Of a DNA stretch of 55,988 bases, positions 26,901 through 36,232 are shown piece after piece (position 1 is the stretch's first letter; each line of letters opens with the position of its first letter). The stretch comes from Crocinitomicaceae bacterium (GTDB lineage Bacteria; Bacteroidota; Bacteroidia; Flavobacteriales_D; Crocinitomicaceae), in the NCBI GenBank assembly GCA_020436025.1, contig JAGQYP010000021.1, positions 1 to 55,988 on the forward strand. Reading direction: 5' to 3'. The translations under genes and the position numbers were made by a program. Under the pieces are notes generated by a model. That model was not told the DNA's origin and searched no databases. It worked only from the letters and a program-made list of their open reading frames with translations.

Positions 26901-29900
26901 ACTTCCTATGAGTTATTTACTTCAGGTGGAGCTTCAGTTTCAACTAATGCTACTGGAAACTTCACAGGATTAGCTGCTGGAAGTTATTACGTTGTAGTGA
27001 CTTTAAATGGATGTACAACTCAATCTACCACTCTTACAATCAGCAATGCCTCAGCACCAGCGGCACCAAATGCTCTTGCAGATGCGACCTACTGTGTGGG
27101 AGATGCCATGTTAGATTTGACCGTGAGTGGTACAGGTGGTACTTTTAATTGGTATTCTGATGCAGGTTTGACAACCAATATTGGAACGGGAACTACTTTA
27201 ACTCCAGGTTCTACTTTAGGGGCAACAATTTATTATGTAACTGAGACGGTTGCAGGTTGTGAATCTCCAGCGAGTACAGTTACTATCACTATTCAAAACT
27301 GTTGTGATCTTTCGGTTACAACGGCCATTACAGATGAATCTTGCGATGGTGCAAATGATGGTTCTGTAGATTTCACTATTGCGGGAACAGGAACTTATGA
27401 TGTCATTATCGGCGGAACAACAGAATTCAACGATGTTACGGCGGGAACGCAAAACTGGACTGGTCAGGCTGATGGTACATTTGCAGTTCAAATTGTAGAC
27501 ATCAATGATCCTACATGTGACACAACATTTAACGTGACGATTAATGCGGGTCCAACGCTTACTATTGGATCAGAAAGTGCTACAGATATTACCGACTGTG
27601 TTAACCCAGATGGAACTTTCACAGTTACAGCGGCCGGAGCAACCTCTTATGAATTGTATACTTCAGCCGGTGGTCTGGTTACTTCTAACGCTACGGGTGT
27701 TTTCACAGGATTAAATGCAGGAAGTTATTACGTAATCGCAATTATGGGTACTTGTTCGGTTCAATCTTCTACATTGGCTATTAATAATGCCTCAGCGCCA
27801 CCAGCACCTACAGCAGGAACGGACGCAACTTATTGTTCGGGTGATGCCATGATCGATTTAACAGCCACTGCAGGATCAGGGGGAACGTTGAACTGGTTTG
27901 ATGATGCCGGATTAACAAATAATATTGGTTCTGGAGCGACTTTGACTCCTGGATCAACAGTTGGAACAACAATTTATTATGTTACGGAAACAGTTTCTGG
28001 ATGTCAATCTCCTGCAAGCTCTGTGACTATTACAATCAATGCAATACCTGCAGCTCCAGCGGCTGGAACGGATGCAACCTATTGTTCTGGTGATCCAATG
28101 GTTGATTTAACAGCTACAGCAGGATCCGGTGGAACGTTGAATTGGTATTCTGATGCAGGTTTGACTACGAATATTGGAACAGGAGCAACGCTTACACCAG
28201 GTGCTACAATTGGATCAACTATTTATTATGTTTCGGAAACAGTAACAGGGTGTGAATCTACTGCTTCAATGGTTACCATTACAATTAATGACAACCCAGC
28301 AATCACTGCTGAAGCCTCAACGGATATCACAGATTGTTTGAACCCTGACGGAACGGTAACGATTACTGCTAATGGTACGTCTTATGAATTATTTGATGCT
28401 TCGAATAACTCGGTTGCAACTAATGCCACGGGAGCCTTCACTGGATTGAATGCAGGAGACTATTATGTAGTGGTGACATTAAACGGTTGTACGACTACTT
28501 CCTCAACATTTACTATTAATAACGCCTCTGCTCCTGCAGCACCAACAGCAGGTACAGATGCCACTTATTGTTCTGGTGATGCGATGGCAAACCTTTCAGC
28601 AACAGCTGGTGCAGCAGGAACATTAAATTGGTATTCAGATGCTGGATTGACAACAAATATTGGTACAGGAACCTCTTTGACTCCTGGAGTCACTGTGGGG
28701 GTAACTACTTATTATGTAACAGAAACTGTGGCTGGTTGTGAATCGCCGGCAAGTACGGTTACCATTACTATTAATGCTGTGCCTAACGCGCCAACAGCAG
28801 GTACAGATGCCACTTATTGTTCAGGTGATGCCATGACCAACCTTACTGCCACTGCAGGATCAGGAGGGACATTGAACTGGTACTCAGATGCTGGATTGAC
28901 TACAAATATTGGAACAGGTACCTCTTTAACTCCTGGTTCAGCTGTAGGAGCTACCATTTACTATGTTACGGAAACAGTGAACGGTTGTGAATCAGCAGCC
29001 TCAACAATAACTATTACTATTAATGATGTTCCTTCAATCACTGCCGAAGTTGCTACTGATTTAACAAGTTGTACTGCTCCTGATGGTTCGATTACAATTA
29101 CGGCAAACGGTACTTCTTACGAATTGTTCGATGCCGCGAATAACTCAATTGCAACTAATGCAACTGGTTCGTTTACAGGTTTGGGAGCTGGAAACTATTA
29201 TGTGGTCGTTTCAAATGGAAACTGTTCTACAACAGGCGCTACATTATCAATTATTGATCAGACTTCAACATCGACAAATACATTAAATGATCAAGTTTGT
29301 GCAGGTAGCTCTTATACGTTCGCAGATGGAACAACTCAAACCATCTCGTCTTCTACTTCACATGTTTCTACTTTAACCAATTCAATTGGATGTGATTCTG
29401 TTGTTACCGAAAATATCACCGTTGTTCAACCAACAACTACAATTATTGATACCTCCATGTGCGAAGGTGGAAACTATACTTCTGTGGGGGATGCAGCAAA
29501 CTTTGTGAATGTCTTATCGAGTTTCCAACATACTTCAGTTTTAACTGGTGCAAGTGGATGCGATTCTACAATTATTGAAAATGTAACTGTAATTCCTGGC
29601 GCAGATGTGAATTTGGGAGCTGACTTTACAGTTTGTTTTGGTGAATCAGTTACCATTACTGCGACATCCAATGCAGGTTCTCCACTATGGAACAATGGGG
29701 ATACAACGGCTACAGTCACTTTTACAGCGACCATGGATACCGTGATTTATGCCTCAGTATCTGGAACTTGTGGTTCAGCAACAGATACGATTCATATTAC
29801 GGTCTTAGATCCACCTGTAATTGATGCGGGATCAAATGTTACTATTCCTTTAGGAACAACAACTCAGCTAGATGTTACAAGTCCATCTGTAATCATTTCT

Positions 29901-30326
29901 TACACATGGACGCCGTCGGATTATTTGGATTGTGATGACTGTTCAGATCCAGTTGCAGGTCCGCTGGGAACAATTACTTATGTCGTTCAAGGTACGGATG
30001 AAAATGGTTGTGTGGGGTACGATACGATTACAGTTGTAATTGACGGTGAAGTACAGATTTATATTCCGAATATCTTTTCACCTAACAATGATGGTCAAAA
30101 TGACATCTTTAAAGTGTATGGTCCAGCTTGGAAACATTATAAAATGGAGATCTATAACAGATGGGGAGGACTTATCTGGGAATCTGAAGACGCTAATGTT
30201 CAATGGGATGGAACACATAAAAATGGAGAAGAATGTCCACAAGCAGTATTTGTCTATAAATTCTGGGGAGTTTCAACAATTGGACAAACCTTCGAAAGAT
30301 CAGGAAATGTAATGTTAACTAGATAA
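23934..30326 (+). CDS. Giant T9SS-secreted surface protein with alternating Ig-like repeats
   Basis: 2130 residues from the ATG at 23934, with a signal peptide ending at LFAQ. Residues about 20-280 form the N-terminal DUF7948/SBBP-like domain (AFVPNLGQFDKRDW, then YEFHPEGGIKYSLIVHPGGD). A beta-propeller-like region follows to about 620. Next come two SprB-type repeats (26341-26570, 27299-27555), six Ig-like CHU_C repeats (26577-29033; ATYCSGD, GGTLNWYSDAGLTTNIG, TIYYVTET, ESPASTVTI), four interleaved repeats of a second type (TSYELF, SYYVVVTLNGC), and two Cys-paired repeats. The end is a type B T9SS sorting domain (YIPNIFSPNNDGQNDIFKVY, IYNRWGGLIWESED). Predicted cell-surface adhesin or gliding protein. 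Confidence 0.95.
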   Translation: MIKSLLFTCAILANLTILFAQNQNKLFQHSAIGDAAFVPNLGQFDKRDWQEDKVEYGYNHNPFYVFFTKKGVTYRFDKIVRNPNRDKSHPDSPKRTNISELIHATWVGSNPNVEIVAEEQTNHYFSYSVRQGKYGAKQIAGINGYQKLTYKNLYDKIDLVYEFHPEGGIKYSLIVHPGGDPSQIKVQYTFDKTSVGEEHIEMVLNAKGQIETNTSLGQLIEHAPYTFDQLTKQEISSKYQLVNGVMTFDLGNYDPTHTLVIDPWVISPTFTTSTAVWEVETDGAGNVYSIGGETPMQLKKFNSAGVLQWTYTTPWDTASVWLGTLATDNLGNSYITSGTTPEIERVDNGGTMTWHNSNSGFSVEYWSITFNCDKTKLIVGGTGATGIFGGFQARIYDIDITNGSANSFQVVGTQGGGFTPVEVRSISSSVNAKYVYLTHTEVGAINQNIGACPTNLPVYQVDNTEHLAYKCENYLPEQQNGGGLKALVANDQYFYTHAGDIIIQWDLFSGAMVGSAPIPGGVGNAVFGGGIVVQNSGLAVDNCGNVYAGSKNQVHKFDPNLNLLSSSPVSISVYDVSVNSNGEVIACGAQSNNSLNGNRNGRIEAVNMSACAQYSLVCCDANVCPADTVCESDPSFNLIANTPGGTWSGAGVNPSTGVFDPATAGAGTITVTYTLACGSDQVTVVVDPCTTLDACLEANGDITITNGTGPFVWEEWGSSTVTPTTSAECTACGGTWNAGFPPFIPASCSVASCTVSDYVVFGGTGATQTPSGNAPYQVTDAFGSQVTIANPATLPACSSTCTPPDLGTFPTHVTCAGGSDGAINLVVTGTSTYNFLWSNSATTEDLSGLVAGTYSVTVTDQSDPTCTATATVIINDGFTPSAPTAGTDATYCSGDVIANLTATAGSGGTLNWYSDAGLTTNIGTGTSLAPGSTIGTTIYYVTETLSGCESPASTVTITVNDNPVITAENATDITNCLAPDGSISITANGTSYELFTSGGASVSTNATGNFTGLAAGSYYVVVTLNGCTTQSTTLTISNASAPAAPNALADATYCVGDAMLDLTVSGTGGTFNWYSDAGLTTNIGTGTTLTPGSTLGATIYYVTETVAGCESPASTVTITIQNCCDLSVTTAITDESCDGANDGSVDFTIAGTGTYDVIIGGTTEFNDVTAGTQNWTGQADGTFAVQIVDINDPTCDTTFNVTINAGPTLTIGSESATDITDCVNPDGTFTVTAAGATSYELYTSAGGLVTSNATGVFTGLNAGSYYVIAIMGTCSVQSSTLAINNASAPPAPTAGTDATYCSGDAMIDLTATAGSGGTLNWFDDAGLTNNIGSGATLTPGSTVGTTIYYVTETVSGCQSPASSVTITINAIPAAPAAGTDATYCSGDPMVDLTATAGSGGTLNWYSDAGLTTNIGTGATLTPGATIGSTIYYVSETVTGCESTASMVTITINDNPAITAEASTDITDCLNPDGTVTITANGTSYELFDASNNSVATNATGAFTGLNAGDYYVVVTLNGCTTTSSTFTINNASAPAAPTAGTDATYCSGDAMANLSATAGAAGTLNWYSDAGLTTNIGTGTSLTPGVTVGVTTYYVTETVAGCESPASTVTITINAVPNAPTAGTDATYCSGDAMTNLTATAGSGGTLNWYSDAGLTTNIGTGTSLTPGSAVGATIYYVTETVNGCESAASTITITINDVPSITAEVATDLTSCTAPDGSITITANGTSYELFDAANNSIATNATGSFTGLGAGNYYVVVSNGNCSTTGATLSIIDQTSTSTNTLNDQVCAGSSYTFADGTTQTISSSTSHVSTLTNSIGCDSVVTENITVVQPTTTIIDTSMCEGGNYTSVGDAANFVNVLSSFQHTSVLTGASGCDSTIIENVTVIPGADVNLGADFTVCFGESVTITATSNAGSPLWNNGDTTATVTFTATMDTVIYASVSGTCGSATDTIHITVLDPPVIDAGSNVTIPLGTTTQLDVTSPSVIISYTWTPSDYLDCDDCSDPVAGPLGTITYVVQGTDENGCVGYDTITVVIDGEVQIYIPNIFSPNNDGQNDIFKVYGPAWKHYKMEIYNRWGGLIWESEDANVQWDGTHKNGEECPQAVFVYKFWGVSTIGQTFERSGNVMLTR
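26577..29270 (+). repeat. Internal repeats of the adhesin gene (about 240-bp units)
   Basis: Ig-like units start near 26577, 27063, 27803, 28053, 28538 and 28788; second-type units start near 26824, 27560, 28297 and 29035. The order is Ig, B, Ig, SprB, B, Ig, Ig, B, Ig, Ig, B. Adjacent units share long near-identical stretches (for example GGTACAGATGCCACTTATTG at about 28551 and 28799), indicating recent duplication. Confidence 0.9.
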
Positions 30327-30352
30327 GATAATAAGATTTAAACTTCTAAAAA

Positions 30353-31402
30353 ATGAAAAGATTAGTAGTAATAGCGGTAATGGCCTTGGGAATTGGTTCA
30401 GTAAAAGCTCAAGACATCCACTTTTCACAAATTTACAATGCAGCTTTGCACATGAATCCGGCATTAACAGGGAATTTTGACGGAAACCTTCGTGTAAATC
30501 TGAATTGGAAAGACCAATGGAGAAGCATCGGAAAGGCCTTCCAAACCTATGCGGCATCATTTGATCAGAATGTTTTGAAAACCAAGGTTGGTAAAGCTTA
30601 TTTCGCTTATGGTATTTCCTTTTATCAGGATATTGCGGGAGAGGTGAAATTGGGAACCACTCGAGTTCAAGGATCTTTAGCAGCTTATTTATGGGCTGGG
30701 AAGAAAGGAAGAATTTCTCTTGGCTTGCAAGCAGGATGGGGAAGAGTAGGAGTAGATCCAACTGCCATGAGATGGGGAAATCAGTATGATGGATTACAGT
30801 ACAACCCATACCTTCCAAGTGGCGAAACCAATCAGTTTAATCCATTTAGCTTTGCAGATGTAAGTGCGGGGATTGTTTATTGGTTTGCAGATGAAGGAAA
30901 CAGAACAACCTACGACAATACAAAAGACTGGAAAATTGGGTTTTCAGTACATCACTTGAACAGACCAAGAAATGCCTACTACACGGATGAAAGATTGCCG
31001 ATGGAGTTTGTAGCGCATTTTAACGGATATTTTGGAGTAAAAAATTCTACTTGGGGATTCTGGCCAAGTGCTTCTTTCTTGTACCAAAAACCGCACTGGG
31101 AGGTGATGGCCGGTTTGTTATTTAGAACCACAATTAATGGAAAAGCAAGAGTAACTGGATTTAGAAAAGAAATGGCGATCTCCTTTGGAGGACATTTCAG
31201 AGTAGCTTCTCCGTTTGATGCATTCATTCCAGAAATCTTCTTTGAAGTATCCGGATTTGGAGTAGGAGTTACTTACGATGTGAATATCTCAGAACTATCC
31301 TCAGCAACTAACTTAAGTGGAGGTTTGGAAATGAGTTTGAGATACATTTTGGACGATAAATACTATTACCAAAGACCAACGAGAAGGGTGCCTTCTTTTT
31401 AA
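30353..31402 (+). CDS. PorP/SprF-family type IX secretion outer-membrane protein
   Basis: 349 residues, signal peptide ending at VKAQDIHFSQ. Family markers include DIHFSQIYNAALHMNPALTG, NLRVNLNWKDQWRSIGKAF, and aromatic beta strands through to YDVNISELSSATNLSGGLEM, consistent with a beta-barrel. PorP/SprF proteins are encoded next to large T9SS substrates of type B and are needed to deliver or hold that substrate at the surface. It lies 26 bp after the giant adhesin, so partnership with it is very likely. Confidence 0.95.
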   Translation: MKRLVVIAVMALGIGSVKAQDIHFSQIYNAALHMNPALTGNFDGNLRVNLNWKDQWRSIGKAFQTYAASFDQNVLKTKVGKAYFAYGISFYQDIAGEVKLGTTRVQGSLAAYLWAGKKGRISLGLQAGWGRVGVDPTAMRWGNQYDGLQYNPYLPSGETNQFNPFSFADVSAGIVYWFADEGNRTTYDNTKDWKIGFSVHHLNRPRNAYYTDERLPMEFVAHFNGYFGVKNSTWGFWPSASFLYQKPHWEVMAGLLFRTTINGKARVTGFRKEMAISFGGHFRVASPFDAFIPEIFFEVSGFGVGVTYDVNISELSSATNLSGGLEMSLRYILDDKYYYQRPTRRVPSF

Positions 31403-31499
31403 TTCGGAATTTTAAATTCGAAACCGAGCAATAGCGAGATCATTGACCTATAGGGAGATAATTCGGAATTAGATGTCGTGAATTCAATTCAACAAAATA

Positions 31500-31535
31500 A
31501 AAAACTTGGTACTTGGTACTGAGTACTTGGAACTA
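31500..31535. repeat. CTTGGTA heptamer array
   Basis: Four to five 7-bp units (CTTGGTA, CTTGGTA, CTGAGTA, CTTGGAA) in the spacer between the PorP gene and its terminator. Confidence 0.8.
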
Positions 31536-31570
31536 AAATAAGATACATCAATCATCAAGAATAAAAATGG

Positions 31571-31596
31571 GCGCTCCGGTTAGGGGCGCTTTTTTA
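31571..31596 (+). terminator. Terminator of the adhesin-porP operon
   Basis: GCGCTCC, loop GGTTA, GGGGCGC (one G-U pair) followed by seven T. Confidence 0.88.
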
Positions 31597-31680
31597 TGTA
31601 CCAATTTTAATCTCTTAAAGTGTCTCATAGGCAAGTTCGTATAGACTCACTACTTCCCACTTTCATCTTAATCCTACTTT

Positions 31681-33351
31681 CTAGAATGAAGTATAAATAA
31701 ACGCTACATATTTCGCACTGTAAGACTGATGGCAGATGAATACAATCAGAATAGCCGCAAGTCCTTTTACCCAGATTGGCGCTTGAATAAAGGAGCCTTG
31801 AATCCATCCTTTTGCCTTTTTAGGTGTCCAGTGTAAAGCATAACCCAATAGAATAGCCATTACGGGCCATTTGAAATACTCCCACAACACTTCGATAGAG
31901 TGCCAACTGAATTTTAAATTATTCATTACCTGATCGTACCAAATTAACGTTGAATCTATATCTGGCATTCTAAAATAGAGTCGGGTATACGTAATGAATA
32001 GCCAAGTAATCAAAATCTTAAATCCGATGACGGTCCAATGGTTGATCTTTTCATAAGGACTGATTTTTGACCAGTATTTGTAAACTAAAATTCCAATTCC
32101 ATTCAATCCGCCCCAGATTACAAAGTTCCAGCTTGCCCCATGCCACAATCCTCCTATGAGCATGGTCAACATTAAGTTGATGTTTCTATTAAAATGAAAT
32201 CGAAAGGGTTCGTATACGATTAATAAGAAAAACATGAGAATAAAGGATCCCATCAATACCGCTAGTACAATATGGTTTTCAATGGCAAACATGCAAAAGA
32301 TCAAACTTAATCCAACGATGATCCAGGATCCCCAACTACCTGTTCTATTCCCTCCAAGTGGAATATAAATGAAGTCCTTCAACCAAGATGAAAGCGTAAT
32401 GTGCCATCTTTTCCAGAAATCACCGCATGAAACAGCTTTGTAAGGCTCATTAAAATTGTCTTTGAGTTTGTAGCCCATTAATAGTGCTACTCCGATCGCC
32501 ATATCCGTATATCCTGCAAAATCAGCATAAACTTGAAGAGAATAACCCATTAAGGCGAATATGTTAGTCATCCCAGAATAGGTCCCCGGGTCTTCAAATA
32601 CTTTATTTAGGAAATGAATTGCAATAAAATCTGCTAAGACCATTTTCTTCACCAATCCTTTAAGAAACATGTAAGAAGCTAAACCAAACTCTTCCTTGGT
32701 AAGTTTAACTGTTGCATTTATTTGAGGAATAAAGTCTTTTCCTCGCATGATCGGACCCTGAATAAGTGAAGGGAAGAATGTGACAAAGAAGGTAAAGTCT
32801 GTTAAGCTGCGAACTGCAGGAATTTCTCTTTTCTTTACTTCAACCAGATAGGCGATGGTTTTGAAGGTGTAAAAAGATATCCCAACAGGCAAGATGATTT
32901 TGTCCACGCTGAAATAACCGTAATCTGAAAATCCATTCCCCGTAAAGGCTAAGAAATTAAAAACATGTGCATCTCCATTAAATAGACCGTTATAAATGTC
33001 TGTGAAAAAGTACATGTATTTGAAATAACAAAGAACCAGGACATTGATGATGATTCCAATAACCATCCATGTTTTGGCTTTCTTGGGGTTATCGTCCACA
33101 TGCCTGGATATTTTGAGTCCAAGCAAATAATTATAGAGGGTTGCAAATAGAAGTACTCCTACAAAAAATCCCGATGATTTGTAATAAAAGAACAAGGATG
33201 CCAAGATGATATAGGCGGATCGCATTCGAGTCCTTTTGTACAGCAAGGTGTAAATAAAGAAGAAAACTGCAAAAAAGATCCAAAAGTTGGCCTGAGCCAT
33301 GGTGATCATGTCTTTAGGATCGAAATTTATCAGGTCAATTAGTCTGTTCAT
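31681..33351 (-). CDS. MBOAT-family membrane O-acyltransferase (AlgI-like)
   Basis: 556 residues, about 11-12 transmembrane segments. The MBOAT core is complete: YADFAGYTDMAIGVALLMGY, then FWKRWHITLSSWLKDFIYIP with LGGNRTG, then the catalytic-His region GGLWHGASWNFVIWGGLNG. It is expected to move acyl groups across or onto extracytoplasmic glycans, as AlgI does for alginate. Its ATG overlaps the TAA of the adjacent SGNH gene by one base. The set MBOAT plus two SGNH proteins is a recurrent cluster in Bacteroidetes. Confidence 0.95.
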   Translation of the reverse strand: MNRLIDLINFDPKDMITMAQANFWIFFAVFFFIYTLLYKRTRMRSAYIILASLFFYYKSSGFFVGVLLFATLYNYLLGLKISRHVDDNPKKAKTWMVIGIIINVLVLCYFKYMYFFTDIYNGLFNGDAHVFNFLAFTGNGFSDYGYFSVDKIILPVGISFYTFKTIAYLVEVKKREIPAVRSLTDFTFFVTFFPSLIQGPIMRGKDFIPQINATVKLTKEEFGLASYMFLKGLVKKMVLADFIAIHFLNKVFEDPGTYSGMTNIFALMGYSLQVYADFAGYTDMAIGVALLMGYKLKDNFNEPYKAVSCGDFWKRWHITLSSWLKDFIYIPLGGNRTGSWGSWIIVGLSLIFCMFAIENHIVLAVLMGSFILMFFLLIVYEPFRFHFNRNINLMLTMLIGGLWHGASWNFVIWGGLNGIGILVYKYWSKISPYEKINHWTVIGFKILITWLFITYTRLYFRMPDIDSTLIWYDQVMNNLKFSWHSIEVLWEYFKWPVMAILLGYALHWTPKKAKGWIQGSFIQAPIWVKGLAAILIVFICHQSYSAKYVAFIYTSF

Positions 33352-34667
33352 TAGTTCTTTTCTGAATGTAAATCTTCTGGGTCTTCATCGGGTATTTCCG
33401 ATCTTTGTTCATCCTTTCTTTGTAGGTAATCTCTTCTATATTTCTCAAGTGCTTCAATAAATAAATTGGCCTTGATTCGATATCCTTGTCTCGTAAAGTG
33501 AATTCTATCGTAGGGCATCAGTTTATTTTCATACCAATCCTGTGCAGATCCTAATCCTCCCATGATCTCAAAGAAATCCCAAACCACACAATTGTATTTT
33601 TTTGCAATGGCCAGAATGGCATTTTCCTGTTGAATAGTATTCGGGTTTTTGTATTTTCTTCGGTAATAGGAATCGTTTGGAACAGTAAGAATAAATGCAC
33701 AATTCGGATTGATCAATAAGATGGAATCCATCATGTTGGTCAAGTTTGTCGCATATTTTAATGAATCATATTTTGCAGGCTTCATGTATGCATCATTGGT
33801 TCCAACAGACATGATAAAAACATCCGGAGGCATTCTTTGAAGCATAGGGTAGAAGAGTTCGCATCTTGTATAACTCGTGAAGGAAGCTCCATTGGCGCCT
33901 ATCGAATTATAGGTAATACCGGGAGCACCAGAAGTGAATTCAAATCCAAGAACTTGAATTGGTCTATAGGTTCCGGTGTCATGTTTTACTACTTCCAAAT
34001 CAATCAATTCCTTGTGGGTTTCCGATCCCAAAATCAAAGTTTCGAAATCTCCTCGAATGTATTCAACGATTTTAAAATTGGTGTCTTTAGATCTCCAAGT
34101 GTAAACAGAATCCCAGTCTTTATAATAGATTTTAACCGTATCACTTTCAAAATGATAAATATCTTTTCGATCCAAATCAAATTCAAGTCCCGCAATAGAA
34201 TCGGTGGTTCCGCCGGTAACACCAGCTAATCCCCAAAGTAAAGTATCTTTAAAAACTGAACATCTTCCTCCTTCCCATTCTCCACTTAATATTACTTTGT
34301 AATTAAAAGGATTGTTTGTATTGGCTGTTTTATAAGGAAAGACAAATCCGCGATTTCCTCCACAACCGGGATATACATTTAGCAAATAGCTTCGAATGAA
34401 ATTACTGTAAACATCGGCTTGAATATGGCTTCCTCCAATATGGTAGAAATTAAGATGAAGAGGTTCGCCAGCCTGAATTCTTTCGAGTTTGTCAATTACA
34501 GGATCCAAACTAGTTGAATCTTGAAACTTCTTGAACTGAACGGTATCTCCAAATCGAATAAAATCGTATTTAGAAATCCAAGCAGTATCAATTTCCCATT
34601 CATCAAATTGTTGTCCGAAAGTGAGCGTGGAAAGCGTGCAGAATATGTAAAAAACTAATTTTCTCAT
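33351..34667 (-). CDS. SGNH/GDSL-like periplasmic hydrolase or acetyltransferase partner
   Basis: 438 residues with a signal peptide ending LTFGQQ. SGNH features: YHIGGSHIQADVYSN (block I Ser region, with Gly-Gly-Ser), IMSVGTNDAYMKPAKYD (block III Asn), and the closing DRIHFTRQGYRIKANLF with the Asp-x-x-His pair. It resembles AlgX/AlgJ-type enzymes that finish the acetyl transfer begun by the MBOAT protein. A charged tail (KDEQRSEIPDEDPEDLHSE) closes the protein. Coupled by overlaps to both neighbours. Confidence 0.88.
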   Translation of the reverse strand: MRKLVFYIFCTLSTLTFGQQFDEWEIDTAWISKYDFIRFGDTVQFKKFQDSTSLDPVIDKLERIQAGEPLHLNFYHIGGSHIQADVYSNFIRSYLLNVYPGCGGNRGFVFPYKTANTNNPFNYKVILSGEWEGGRCSVFKDTLLWGLAGVTGGTTDSIAGLEFDLDRKDIYHFESDTVKIYYKDWDSVYTWRSKDTNFKIVEYIRGDFETLILGSETHKELIDLEVVKHDTGTYRPIQVLGFEFTSGAPGITYNSIGANGASFTSYTRCELFYPMLQRMPPDVFIMSVGTNDAYMKPAKYDSLKYATNLTNMMDSILLINPNCAFILTVPNDSYYRRKYKNPNTIQQENAILAIAKKYNCVVWDFFEIMGGLGSAQDWYENKLMPYDRIHFTRQGYRIKANLFIEALEKYRRDYLQRKDEQRSEIPDEDPEDLHSEKN

Positions 34668-36115
34668 GGATTTTTACTATTCATTAAGGCTTTAAACAGA
34701 AGTTCAGATACAATTCTTGTTCCAGCTGGAGCAAAATGGGTGTAATCACCAGCTGCGTATCCTTTTTCAACCCATGTTGGCATCGAATTCAATCCTCCCA
34801 TGGTAGCACATAAGTCAAAATAAGCTACGTTCTGTTGCCAACACATGGCTTTTAGTTCTCTAATCATGTCCCCTAAATACGGGTAAGATTGATATTGTTC
34901 TTCAATCAAAGTACTCATGTCTGAAGGACCTATAAACAAAATACAGGCATTCGGACAGGCTCTTTTCATTCGATTAATCTGGGACACCATCCATCGGGCA
35001 TAGCTTTTGGCTCCATCCGGACTATCTAAATGCGGTACAGAGTTTCCACCGAATTGCATGATGACTAAGGCAGGATTTCTTCTTGCTCCCATTTGAGAGA
35101 GTAAAGTACTATTCATCTTGGTGAATATGGTACCACTAGATCCACGCATGGCCACGTTATCCATATAGATTCCAGGTCCTTTTTCAAAAGTGAAACCAAA
35201 TAATTTTGCATTTCCTTTTCCTTTGAAATTGACAACAATATCAGAAGTAGCAGTGAAGTTGACTTTCATTTCTTTGTAATAAGAACCCGTGTCTAATTTG
35301 GCACTATAAACTGGAGCACCTGCTTGCGTGATTTCTACAGTTAAATCTCCTTCCACATCACCGTAATGTAAACTTAATTCAGAGAATGTTCGGGCATGGG
35401 CAAAAGCTCTTCCGGAGGCCGATATATTCACCTTGAATTCTGCACCGTCAGTGATTAAAGTCGAGTCTTTAAGTGAGTCTGGAAGTACAACTTTATTCAT
35501 AGTGGTATAGGAACACCACAAGCCATAGCGTTTGTCCTCTACATTTTTTTGAGACTGATCAAATATGGCTTCACGTTTCCAATCTCCAATATTCTCAATT
35601 TTTACTGCGATCTGATTGTAGACTGGCATTACCGGAACAAATCCAGGGCCATATCCTCCATATGTAGATTGAAATTTCTCTCTGATATAACCTGTGATGC
35701 GGTCACCTTCTAATTGCGAGTCCCCGTAATGTATAATTCTTACTTTTTCTCCTTTCGCGCTGGCAAAGGTTTCGAACATTTTATTCCACTGACCTTTGAG
35801 ACCGTCAGGCACTATAATAGGAACCTGAACCGGGTCTTTTGCTAAATCTTCAGGTTCGGTTTCTATAACAGTATATTGTCCTCCAGCACAGGTGTCACAA
35901 ACCGTGTTGACTTCTAATTGTTGATCATCAAATTGTTTCTCTACTTTAGAAATGTCTTTATGAACCACTTTCTTTTTGGTCCAGAATTTCTCAAAGGAAG
36001 GGTATTTGATTTCATATCCAGCCAGGACTACTTTGTCTTTGGGGAACAAGAATGTAAGGCCCATTAAAACAAATAGTACAGAAAAAATGAATAAGCTAAC
36101 TTTTTGAAAACTCAT
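34664..36115 (-). CDS. Second SGNH-like protein, membrane-anchored
   Basis: 483 residues. One N-terminal transmembrane anchor (VSLFIFSVLFVLMGLTFLF) is followed by a variable region with a CDTC motif. The SGNH domain has IIHYGDSQLEGDRITGYI (catalytic Ser), VIMQFGGNSVPHLDS (Asn block), and YTHFAPAGTRIVSELLFKAL (His block; no immediate Asp, which is unlike the standard DxxH). Stop and next start overlap (ATGA), so the three genes at 31681-36115 are one operon. Role probably the same acylation pathway. Confidence 0.85.
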   Translation of the reverse strand: MSFQKVSLFIFSVLFVLMGLTFLFPKDKVVLAGYEIKYPSFEKFWTKKKVVHKDISKVEKQFDDQQLEVNTVCDTCAGGQYTVIETEPEDLAKDPVQVPIIVPDGLKGQWNKMFETFASAKGEKVRIIHYGDSQLEGDRITGYIREKFQSTYGGYGPGFVPVMPVYNQIAVKIENIGDWKREAIFDQSQKNVEDKRYGLWCSYTTMNKVVLPDSLKDSTLITDGAEFKVNISASGRAFAHARTFSELSLHYGDVEGDLTVEITQAGAPVYSAKLDTGSYYKEMKVNFTATSDIVVNFKGKGNAKLFGFTFEKGPGIYMDNVAMRGSSGTIFTKMNSTLLSQMGARRNPALVIMQFGGNSVPHLDSPDGAKSYARWMVSQINRMKRACPNACILFIGPSDMSTLIEEQYQSYPYLGDMIRELKAMCWQQNVAYFDLCATMGGLNSMPTWVEKGYAAGDYTHFAPAGTRIVSELLFKALMNSKNP

Positions 36116-36232
36116 ATATTCAGTTATAACCAGTAAAATTAGATCAAAATAGAACCTGAGAAAAGCAGATCAACTTAACTTAATAACAATTGATTTTTAA
36201 CAGAAGGAATTCGACACATCAATTAAACCAAA

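Noticed and set aside
26577..29270. Possible CRISPR or satellite DNA
   Set aside because: The repeats are in frame and encode Ig-like domains of the adhesin.
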